DNA of 31,220 bases from CAYMPW01 sp964392725 (lineage in GTDB: Archaea; Thermoplasmatota; Thermoplasmata; Methanomassiliicoccales; Methanomethylophilaceae). The DNA is taken from the NCBI GenBank assembly GCA_964392725.1, contig CAYMPW010000015.1:1-31220 (forward strand), given 5' to 3'. Shown piece by piece: positions 24,795 to 31,220 of this stretch. Position 1 is the first letter of the stretch; each line of letters begins with the position of its first letter. The position numbers and the translations under genes are program-made. The notes under the pieces are model-generated. The model did no database searches. It saw nothing but the letters and a program-made list of their open reading frames with translations, and was not told the origin of the DNA.

Positions 24795-25644
24795 ATTGAA
24801 TCCCCTTATGAGTAAAGTTGGTCAAACTGTGGATTCGTTGATAGTTAAGATTAAAAAATCAATGAAAACAGAATCTAAAAATGTGGATGTTAATGTTATC
24901 GGAATTAAAAAACACTTTAACATAATAGTTTCACCTAGTATCGATTCTACTAATGAATTGGATGGTTTCATTACAATAATTAATGATATGACGGATCAAT
25001 CCGATTATATTTCTTCACTTAAACACAATCTTGATTATAGAACATCTATTGATTCTTTGATTTTTGAAGATTTTAAAAAACGTGCGGATAATATTGAAAA
25101 TCTTACGAATGAATTGGATAAAGAATCTGCAAGTAAAATTTTATACGAACTGAATTACGTTAAAGAAACCATTGATTTTGCAGATATTTTCCGTTCAATA
25201 GGTACTTCAGAACCAGAATGGCAGAATTTTGGAGAATTGATTCAAAAAGCAATAACCAGTGAAAACATACCAATTCATTCACTGGATAAAACATTAAACA
25301 ATATTCGTATTCTTGCAGATATTGGATTTTATGATGTGTTCAAACATCTTATTCATAATTCTTTAAATTCAATCAAACCTGCAACTGACATAGGAATCGG
25401 ATTTAGAATAGATAACGGAAAATTAACTTTAATATACTCAGATAACGGACTTGGAATCCCATATTCACTTAAAAAGGATGCATTGACGGGTTTAATCGAT
25501 GGATTCGGTTTGGGTATGCTTCTGATTGGAAATGTTTTGACCGAATCGGATTTTGAATTTAATGAAGTTGGAATTCCGGATGAGGGACTTACTGTGGAAA
25601 TTACGATTCCGCATAACAGATATTCCATAGATTGGAATAATTAA
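24760..25644 (+). pseudogene. Kinase-like ATPase half of the sensor, out of frame and lacking the phosphoacceptor His
   Basis: About 294 aa from Met 24760 (a TTG at 24739 also opens the frame). The first 80 residues match only the second half of a PAS domain (VGQTVDSLI ... ELDGFITIINDMTDQ). The dimerisation segment that should carry His (RHD-type box) reads TSIDSLIFEDFKKRADN, with no His. The ATPase domain is intact: N-box HLIHNSLNS, G1 YSDNGLGIP, G2 GFGLGM. It overlaps the upstream frame by 35 bases in the +1 frame. About 30-40 residues of the PAS core seem to be missing, pointing to a deletion not a multiple of three, or to two separate proteins. Confidence 0.6.
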
Positions 25645-25646
25645 TA

Positions 25647-27644
25647 TTATTCAAACCATGCAGGACTTCCGGATGCTGTTACAATGACAGAAACATCCAA
25701 TGTAATCAAACCATCATCGGACACTTCACTTACGTCGTATTTGCGATGTTTAATCTCGATAGAAATTTCAGGATCTTTTACACCTGATTCTTGCGCAAGT
25801 TTTGAAACATAATTTGCTCCGTATATTTTTGCGTATTCTATTGCTTCAGATAAAGAATCGAATCTCTTAGTCTCATTTTTGGAGAACAGACTACAAGGTG
25901 GATCTTCGCATATTTTTCCTGCGAGAGGCGTTATAAGAATTGATGTGGATTCTGAAACTCTGCCGGCTATAGCTCCGATTGCATTACCGACATCCGAATT
26001 TTCAGGTGAAATGAATGTTGTCTTGAATATTTTAGCTACGTCGGGAAGCCATGCTTCCACCGGTGCACCGATTCCAATAATTGGTTTGTTTATCGATATT
26101 TCACAACCGTAATCTCTTCCATTATTGCCTGTAAATGCTTTGTCGATTAGATCCGTGGCAACTGTGCCTATATCCAATTCTCCTGTTTCATCAAACACCA
26201 ATTTATTCATGATTTCAAAAGCAAGTTTCTTTTTGACTCTGTCTTTCATAATCGTGATAAATTCTTCTTCGGAAATATGCATCTTCTTTGATTGATGACG
26301 TACTCCGTAAACCGAAGAGCTATAATCATATTGCATGTAAGATCCTTCTGCGGCTAAAAGATCTGTAGGAGTAAGTCCGATTCTTTGAATCAACCCTCTT
26401 GATTCCATTTTAGAAACATTAAATGTAAATGGATGAGTTCCGAGTAAATCTCCCGCTTCAGTAAGAGTCATAGGAGTATCTCTAACCAAATCTAAAAGTT
26501 TTAAATCCATTTCTGATAAATTATCTCTTATGTCTGTACCTAGTGAGATAAAAAATTCAGACTCCTGTATAATATCGTCAACATTGATTGCTTCTGGAAC
26601 AATTCTTGATTTCTTTTCGGAAGTTATTCTTAGAGCATCATGAACTCTGGGCCATTTTTTTCCTGCAATACAAAGTGGAATGACACGAAGCGATGTAAGT
26701 AATGCCTTAGTTCCATTCACAACGATTCTACTGTCTCCGCCCAAACCGGCTGTTGATATTTCGGCAGCCAATACTCTAGTTCTTTTTCCGGCGATTACCG
26801 CACCTTCTTTTTCGAGATGTGGTACTCCGTTTCTTAATATGCCGATGTCGGTTGTTGTTCCTCCGATATCAACAATGACTGCATCGGAACAACCCGTGAG
26901 ATGTTTTGCTCCGATTAAACTTGCCGCAGGTCCTGATAATATCGTTTCGACAGGGCGAGATTCGGCTATTTTTTCTCCCATTAATGTACCGTCTCCCTTT
27001 ACAATCATTAACGGTGCTTTGATTCCGAAATCATTCAAACATGTTTTTACCGCGACCATCAGATCCCGAATGACCGGAATCAAACGAGCATTAAGAATAG
27101 ATGTAGTTGTACGCTCATTGAATCCCAATGATGACGAGAGTTGGTGTCCCGCAACCACTGGGATGTTTAATATTTCATCGGCAATTTTAATTGCTTTTAA
27201 TTCGTGTTCTGGATTTCTTACGCTTAAATAAGAGGTTATGGCAACCGATTCTACATTTCCACGAATTGTTTCTAAAAAATTTCTTATTGCTTCTGTGTCC
27301 AAAGAACATGCTTCCGTACCGTCCAAGTTATGTCCGCCTTGAACAGTAATCGAATAATTCGCTGGAACAGTAGCATCATATTCTCTCCCTATGGATATCA
27401 ATCCAACTCTGCAACCCTTTCCTTCGACGATTGAGTTTGTTGCCAAAGTGGACGACATGGAAACTAAAACCACTTTGTCATACTCAGAAAATTTTAGAGA
27501 ATTGATTGAATTCCTGATTCCGATTGATAAATCTTCACGTGTTGTAAGAGATTTACCTCTTGCGATTACAGACCCTGATTCCATATCCATTAGAACTGAA
27601 TCAGTGTATGTACCGCCTGTATCGAAACCAAGTCCATACTTCAT
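25647..27644 (-). CDS. Hydantoinase/oxoprolinase-family ATPase (HyuA-like)
   Basis: A 665-aa protein of the hydantoinase A/oxoprolinase family, with an ASKHA ATPase fold: DTGGTYTDSV at residues 7-16 and VDIGGTTTDIG in the middle bind phosphate. About residues 400-470 look like an inserted winged-helix segment. No HyuB partner is present. It is the last gene of a methyltransferase cassette, so an ATP-driven activating role for the corrinoid protein is possible by analogy with the ASKHA-fold of RamA, but it has no ferredoxin domain (inference). GGTGATC precedes ATG 27644; a frame from 27704 would overlap the zinc-ribbon gene. Confidence 0.85.
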   Translation of the reverse strand: MKYGLGFDTGGTYTDSVLMDMESGSVIARGKSLTTREDLSIGIRNSINSLKFSEYDKVVLVSMSSTLATNSIVEGKGCRVGLISIGREYDATVPANYSITVQGGHNLDGTEACSLDTEAIRNFLETIRGNVESVAITSYLSVRNPEHELKAIKIADEILNIPVVAGHQLSSSLGFNERTTTSILNARLIPVIRDLMVAVKTCLNDFGIKAPLMIVKGDGTLMGEKIAESRPVETILSGPAASLIGAKHLTGCSDAVIVDIGGTTTDIGILRNGVPHLEKEGAVIAGKRTRVLAAEISTAGLGGDSRIVVNGTKALLTSLRVIPLCIAGKKWPRVHDALRITSEKKSRIVPEAINVDDIIQESEFFISLGTDIRDNLSEMDLKLLDLVRDTPMTLTEAGDLLGTHPFTFNVSKMESRGLIQRIGLTPTDLLAAEGSYMQYDYSSSVYGVRHQSKKMHISEEEFITIMKDRVKKKLAFEIMNKLVFDETGELDIGTVATDLIDKAFTGNNGRDYGCEISINKPIIGIGAPVEAWLPDVAKIFKTTFISPENSDVGNAIGAIAGRVSESTSILITPLAGKICEDPPCSLFSKNETKRFDSLSEAIEYAKIYGANYVSKLAQESGVKDPEISIEIKHRKYDVSEVSDDGLITLDVSVIVTASGSPAWFE

Positions 27645-27649
27645 TTTGA

Positions 27650-27964
27650 TCACCTTGTAGATTTCAATCCATAATGATCGTATCTTTCGTTGACAATATT
27701 GCATATATGATCTGCAAGAACACGCTCCTGAACTTTATCATGCACATCTTCTGATTGCTGTATATAAAACTCTGAATCGCATTTGGCACATCTTACCTTG
27801 GGACATCCGCGAGTGGCTTCAGAACATCCCTGGCATGCAATTGCACGTGCGTATACGAGAGAAAATTGGAACCCGCAGTAAGGACAGGTCATCTTTCTCA
27901 CGGATGCGCTTGTATTGTATGAGAAGCCTTTTGCTCTCATTGCTTCGAAAACTCCGCTTGCCAT
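27650..27964 (-). CDS. Small zinc-ribbon protein of the methyltransferase cassette
   Basis: A 104-aa protein with three Cys clusters: CPYC at about 27-30, CQGC at about 44-47 and CPKVRCAKC at about 54-62, then a helical C-terminal end. It looks like a double zinc ribbon or rubredoxin-like metal site. GAGGTGA precedes the ATG. It sits between a UroD-fold methyltransferase and a hydantoinase-like ATPase, so an electron-transfer or assembly role is possible. I know no characterised homolog. Confidence 0.75.
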   Translation of the reverse strand: MASGVFEAMRAKGFSYNTSASVRKMTCPYCGFQFSLVYARAIACQGCSEATRGCPKVRCAKCDSEFYIQQSEDVHDKVQERVLADHICNIVNERYDHYGLKSTR

Positions 27965-28008
27965 TTTTTCACCTCTTGTTATATTTTGAAAAAGTTTGTA
28001 AAAGGTTT

Positions 28009-28025
28009 AGGGGAGGAAAACCCCT
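28009..28025 (-). terminator. Attenuator-like hairpin between methyltransferase and zinc-ribbon genes
   Basis: AGGGG/CCCCT stem with a seven-base loop starts three bases past the methyltransferase stop. The following sequence is mixed, with a T-run about 22 bases on. It may lower expression of the downstream genes relative to the first two. Confidence 0.4.
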
Positions 28026-28027
28026 GA

Positions 28028-29101
28028 TTAAAGTTTACCATGCTCTTTTACAGCATCCATTACAGCTGTTATGTTCTCCAGTTTGCATGTTTCATCTGGT
28101 GGAACTTCACAACCGCTTGAAATACAGTATCTTCCATTCAATCCACGCTTGCACAATGCAGTCTTTACATTCTGACAAAGATCGCGTGTTGCATCGTAAG
28201 TCTTCTCATATGTTGCTCTCATAAAGAGCTGAGGATCAAGCTGACCTGCAATCAAACAGTTATCTGCGTATCCTTTCTCTATGACTTCAACCGCATCCGG
28301 AGATCCGTCAATCAATGGATAGTATGCCATTGAGTAAAGTGCTGGTTTAAACTTGGATATCTGCATATCGAGGTGGGGCAAATCAGAACAATTGTGAATT
28401 GCTACTGCCATTCCATTATCATTCGTTGCTTTGTTGATGATCGGTGCTGCAACATCTCCTTCGAAATCTGCATATTCTTTGTCACCGAGAACGGCATAAT
28501 TTGCCCAAAGATAGTCGTAACAGATTGCCTGAACACCTGTTTCCGCAAATCCTTTGATTATTTCAAGGTCGTACTCGGTGGTGACTTTCACTGCTTTATG
28601 AACTATGTCAGGATCTGTGAACATATCCATGAACATTTTTTCAGCTCCGACACTCTGCGATACTGCAAGCAAAGGACCTTCGATGAAAGAAGATGTTACA
28701 ACTTCATCGTTGAGTTTGTCACAGAAGAGCTTGGTACCTTCAATCAATACATTGGTTCTTCCCTTTTTGATGTCCGGAACCTGGAGTGTTTCATAATCTT
28801 CGATGTGTTGATCGATGAACGGTGTGTTTTGGTTATCCATTCTTACATGTGCACCCATATCTCCGGCCATGACGGACAAGTCCATCAATCCGATACAGAA
28901 ATCAAAACCGAATTTTTGCTGTCCTGCGATAAATGCCTGTGCAAATTTGACTGGATCGCTTACCCAATCACTGTAAGTCATTGTTCCGTCACCGATAAGT
29001 TTCCTGCACACACCACATGCTATAGGGTATGCCGAAAGCCTGTCTGCTTCCTCATTGTTGAGTGCTGCGATTGCTCTCTCTTTCGGTGTCATGTCAACCA
29101 T
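28028..29101 (-). CDS. UroD-family corrinoid methyltransferase (MtbA/MtaA/CmuA-like)
   Basis: A 357-aa protein of the uroporphyrinogen decarboxylase/methyltransferase fold. The zinc-thiolate motif of this group, His-x-Cys and a distant Cys, is at His236, Cys238 and Cys331 (IHNCSDL and SSGCEVPP), as in enzymes passing methyl groups between corrinoid protein and CoM or taking them from a substrate. It begins directly after the corrinoid protein stop, so the pair work together. Whether it is the methylcobamide:CoM enzyme or a substrate-demethylating one is not clear; it is not close enough to canonical MtbA for me to name it. Confidence 0.82.
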   Translation of the reverse strand: MVDMTPKERAIAALNNEEADRLSAYPIACGVCRKLIGDGTMTYSDWVSDPVKFAQAFIAGQQKFGFDFCIGLMDLSVMAGDMGAHVRMDNQNTPFIDQHIEDYETLQVPDIKKGRTNVLIEGTKLFCDKLNDEVVTSSFIEGPLLAVSQSVGAEKMFMDMFTDPDIVHKAVKVTTEYDLEIIKGFAETGVQAICYDYLWANYAVLGDKEYADFEGDVAAPIINKATNDNGMAVAIHNCSDLPHLDMQISKFKPALYSMAYYPLIDGSPDAVEVIEKGYADNCLIAGQLDPQLFMRATYEKTYDATRDLCQNVKTALCKRGLNGRYCISSGCEVPPDETCKLENITAVMDAVKEHGKL

Positions 29102-29740
29102 TTATTGCGCCCCCTTAAGCCAATTTACGCAATCCTGTGCGTTGTTGTCTCTGTGGTCTGCTCCGATCTCCTCTGCGAATTGAGGTGAAGTAGGTGGTCC
29201 TCCGATTGTTACCAAAACTTTGTTGCGGTATCCGGATTCTATCAAACCATCCATGGTTTCTTTCATTGCATCCATGGTTGGTGTCATCAAAGTACTCATG
29301 CACACTGCGTCAACTCCAACCTCTTCGGCTTTGGCACAAATTTCGGAAGGAGGAACATCCTTTCCAAGATCGGTTACCAAATAACCGCCTGCTGTGAGCA
29401 TGGTCTTTACAATATTCTTTCCAATGTCGTGAACGTCTCCCTCAACGACCACGGTTACACATTTCTTAGATTCGGCAAGTTTGGATTGTGGAATTGCGGG
29501 AAGCAAGATGTCAAGTCCGGCATACATTGCACTTGCGGCTACCAAAACCTGTGGCAGATAAACCTGGTGTGCTGCATACTTATCACCAATTTCCGACATT
29601 CCTTTTACGAGACCTTCGTTGATTGCCACAACGGGATCTACATTTGTTGCAAGCGCTTCTTCGGCTGCAACTTTCGCATCATCTCTCTTACAACCCACTA
29701 CAGCGTCAGCGAGTCTTTGAAGAATTTCTTCCTGTGTCAT
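29102..29740 (-). CDS. Methyltransferase corrinoid protein
   Basis: A 212-aa corrinoid carrier with the four-helix cap (residues 1-90) and the B12-binding domain. The lower axial His is His104 in EGDVHDIGKNI, and GGPPTSP near residue 175 marks the nucleotide-tail site. It belongs to the MtmC/MtbC/MttC/MtaC group. Though mtbB is next door, a strong terminator separates them, and residues around the B12 domain differ from MtbC, so it may be dedicated to the UroD-fold partner. GGAGG precedes the ATG; own TATA box at 29803-29811. Confidence 0.9.
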   Translation of the reverse strand: MTQEEILQRLADAVVGCKRDDAKVAAEEALATNVDPVVAINEGLVKGMSEIGDKYAAHQVYLPQVLVAASAMYAGLDILLPAIPQSKLAESKKCVTVVVEGDVHDIGKNIVKTMLTAGGYLVTDLGKDVPPSEICAKAEEVGVDAVCMSTLMTPTMDAMKETMDGLIESGYRNKVLVTIGGPPTSPQFAEEIGADHRDNNAQDCVNWLKGAQ

Positions 29741-29802
29741 TTTTCATTTCCTCCTTTCACACTTCGGTTGTTCGAAGTATAATTAATCATGTTTGTACAA
29801 AG

Positions 29803-29811
29803 TATTTATAA
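29803..29811 (-). promoter_or_regulatory. TATA box of the methyltransferase cassette
   Basis: Minus-strand TTATAAATA. Expected transcription start near 29780 gives a leader of about 40 bases before ATG 29740 that carries AAAGGAGG. A leadered mRNA is unlike many single genes in this window. Confidence 0.6.
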
Positions 29812-29819
29812 GTAAATCA

Positions 29820-29840
29820 TGGATGGATGTATTATCCGTA
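29820..29840. promoter_or_regulatory. Operator-like inverted repeat ATGGAT-N5-ATCCGT
   Basis: Arms at 29823-29828 and 29834-29839 with a five-base spacer, about 10 bases upstream of the TATA box, a common place for archaeal activator sites. It matches the block at 27-48 over most of 20 bases (TGGATGGATG, two bases, TTATCC, one base, TA). Confidence 0.45.
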
Positions 29841-30008
29841 TATTTTTGTATTAATTACTACTTTTATGGTAGATTAGTATATAAAAGAATGATGAAAACT
29901 CATTATTAAACAATATTTTGGTAACATGCAGAAATATAAACCATCAAATAATTAAAAATCTTGATTATTCAATATATAAATGTAATTATTAATTTCCAAA
30001 CAATAATG

Positions 30009-30030
30009 AAAAAAAATTGCGCTTGCGCGC
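30009..30030 (-). terminator. Second hairpin with GCAA tetraloop and T8
   Basis: GCGC-GCAA-GCGC on the minus strand, followed by AATTTTTTTT. The stem is only four bases but the GNRA loop and T-run are good. It may back up the mtbB terminator 44 bases earlier. Confidence 0.5.
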
Positions 30031-30061
30031 GATAAGGTATATTATAGAATATAGTGAAAGA

Positions 30062-30096
30062 AGAAATGAAAAACCGCATCTCTAGCCGAGATGCGG
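30062..30096 (-). terminator. Terminator of mtbB
   Basis: Nine-base stem CCGCATCTC/GAGATGCGG with a five-base loop (30074-30096), followed by TTTTTCATTTC. It separates mtbB transcription from the corrinoid cassette. Confidence 0.85.
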
Positions 30097-30131
30097 GAAA
30101 GGGTTTAAGGAAAAAGTTTGATGTTGCAATC

Positions 30132-31220
30132 TTAGTTTTTGAGCATTCCGCGGAATTTCTCGCAGCTGTTGATCTTGATGTCGAGAAGGTTCTCGATGTT
30201 CATCTTTGCTGCGATACCTCTGGGAACTCCAGGTACTGCGGTTACAGTTCCGAGTTTGAGTTCTTCACGGAGGTCTCTGAGAATAACTTCATCTGCAAGT
30301 TCGAATGCGGTGATACCGAGTTTCTTTGCGACGTAATCTTTTGCGTCGTCAATCTTCATTCTCTTTGCAAACTGCATACGGGCAACGAGGTCACCAGCGG
30401 ATCTGATTCCACCCATACCGGCGGACATGAAGTGGGGAACTGCCATACCGGCTGTGTCTCCAACTCCGATCTATATACCGTCGACATTTGCGATTTCTAC
30501 CATTGCTTTACCGCATCTGGTAACTGCATCGTTAGGTGCAGTTTCGCACATGGGGATACCGCCGACACCCATACCGAGGTCAACGTGGACTGGGATTTCG
30601 GACTGTTTGACGGTTTCCTTGATGAATGTTACAGAGCGAGCGAGGTTCCATGCAAGTGATTTGCTTGTGTTGGTGTTAACAACAGCTCCGAAAACGTCTG
30701 CTCCTGCTTCCTGTGCCATTTTGTTCTGCTGGTGGGGGTACATACCTGCAAGGACTTTGCCTTTGTATTCGATGCTACCGTGGATACCCATAACGGATTC
30801 TCCGGCCATACCGACGTTAATGTATGCTTCAGGGCATTCTTTCCTGAGTGCTTCTACTCCCATGAGTGTTCCTACACCGTCTGCATCTCCTGCAGATGCG
30901 GTTGTGTCGAAGTTGAATCCATCGGATCCTGCTTTCATCATTCTTGTAGAAACGTATTCAATGTCTCTTGCAACGTGTTCTGCTGCATCTTCTGCTGCTT
31001 TCATTGCTTCTTCGATCTTGAATTCTCTCATGAGGTCTGCGGGGTTTCCGTAGGGTCCGTCAGGAGCGTAGTAAAGACCGACGTTAGGCATTGCACCGTA
31101 AAGGTAAGGGACAACGATTTCGTTCTGGATTTCTTCCATTGTCTGCATTTCCATAGAAATGACAGGTTTTACAGGTTTGATACTGTAATCGGAGTGTGCG
31201 AGTTCGAATGTATCTGCTCC
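30132..31220 (-). CDS. mtbB: Dimethylamine methyltransferase MtbB with in-frame pyrrolysine codon (5' part outside window)
   Basis: MtbB moves a methyl group from dimethylamine to its corrinoid protein, starting methylotrophic methanogenesis. The frame is open from the window edge to an amber TAG at 30471-30473 and then continues to TAA at 30132. The TAG falls in VDGI-TAG-IGVGD, exactly the pyrrolysine site of known MtbB (near residue 356). About 249 residues precede it here and 112 follow, which fits a protein of about 467 aa missing its first 105-110 residues. HSDYSIKPVKPV, NTNTSKSLAWNLAR and GIAAKMNIE are family hallmarks. Not a pseudogene: both sides match the family closely. Confidence 0.96.

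Larger units (their letters stand above)
29741..30131. other. AT-rich intergenic region between mtbB and the corrinoid cassette
   Basis: No gene is supported in these 391 bases. From the right it holds the mtbB terminator hairpin (30074-30096), a second small hairpin (30019-30030), about 170 bases of AT-rich DNA, an inverted repeat shared with the window start (29820-29840), the TATA box (29803-29811) and the leader with an AAAGGAGG site. Confidence 0.6.

Noticed and set aside
28373..29188. Long plus-strand frame opposite the UroD-fold methyltransferase
   Set aside because: Product is rich in Cys, His and Phe as expected for an antisense frame, and the minus-strand gene has its zinc motif intact.
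30132..31154. Apparent break of mtbB into two frames at a stop codon
   Set aside because: The stop is TAG at the known pyrrolysine position and both sides match MtbB, so it is one gene, not a pseudogene.
1..31220. tRNA, rRNA or CRISPR arrays
   Set aside because: No cloverleaf-like arms with a tRNA T-loop, no rRNA signature and no regularly spaced repeats were found by eye; a tool scan could still find a small RNA gene.

Overview
The window reads as methanogen chromosome, most likely from a host-associated member of the Methanomassiliicoccales. This is inferred from four things. At the right edge is a dimethylamine methyltransferase gene (mtbB) with an in-frame amber codon at the pyrrolysine position. 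There is a ramA-type corrinoid activase. Base composition is fairly low in GC. Expression signals are archaeal: TATA boxes about 25-28 nt before many starts, several apparently leaderless, with GGTGA/GGAGG ribosome sites on internal operon genes. No rRNA, tRNA, CRISPR array, insertion sequence or prophage gene was seen. The genus cannot be fixed from this window.

Layout. 1-298 is AT-rich upstream DNA with one operator-like inverted repeat. 299-3218 (+) is an operon of a short CobW-like GTPase, a His/Cys-rich metal-binding protein and RamA. 3291-6184 (-) is a nitrate/sulfonate/taurine-type ABC importer whose binding protein looks circularly permuted. 6406-8985 (-) holds an AdoMet decarboxylase-like protein, an MFS exporter and a zinc-ribbon membrane protein. 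9048-12275 (-) is a four-subunit 2-oxoacid:ferredoxin oxidoreductase (VOR-like) with an upstream P-loop ATPase. 12542-17036 (+) is a tandemly duplicated pair of XRE-cupin regulator plus AMP-forming acyl-CoA synthetase. 17137-20379 (+) holds a TM2 protein, cobA, and a cysK-metA-ridA sulfur amino acid operon. 20369-21825 (-) is a Cys-rich 99-aa peptide plus a radical SAM/SPASM enzyme, divergent from a DUF5685-like gene (22024-22935, +). 22932-25644 has a small Cys-rich protein, a coiled-coil protein and a degenerate sensor-kinase locus with a frame break. 25647-29740 (-) is a methyltransferase cassette (corrinoid protein, UroD-fold methyltransferase, zinc-ribbon protein, hydantoinase-like ATPase). 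30132-31220 (-) is mtbB, cut by the window end.

How the parts fit. MtbB, the corrinoid/UroD cassette, RamA, the metal-binding GTPase pair and CobA all serve corrinoid-dependent methyl transfer: demethylation, cobalt-centre reactivation, and metal or cofactor supply. The acyl-CoA synthetases beside the VOR-like enzyme suggest salvage of branched-chain or aryl acids into amino acids by reductive carboxylation. MetA carries the acetyl-type residue and sits with a CysK-fold enzyme, suggesting an acetylated-precursor route to sulfur amino acids.

Most worth a second look: the Cys-rich peptide/radical SAM/DUF5685 locus, the permuted binding protein, the methyltransferase cassette with zinc-ribbon and hydantoinase-like partners, and the sensor kinase lacking both phosphoacceptors.
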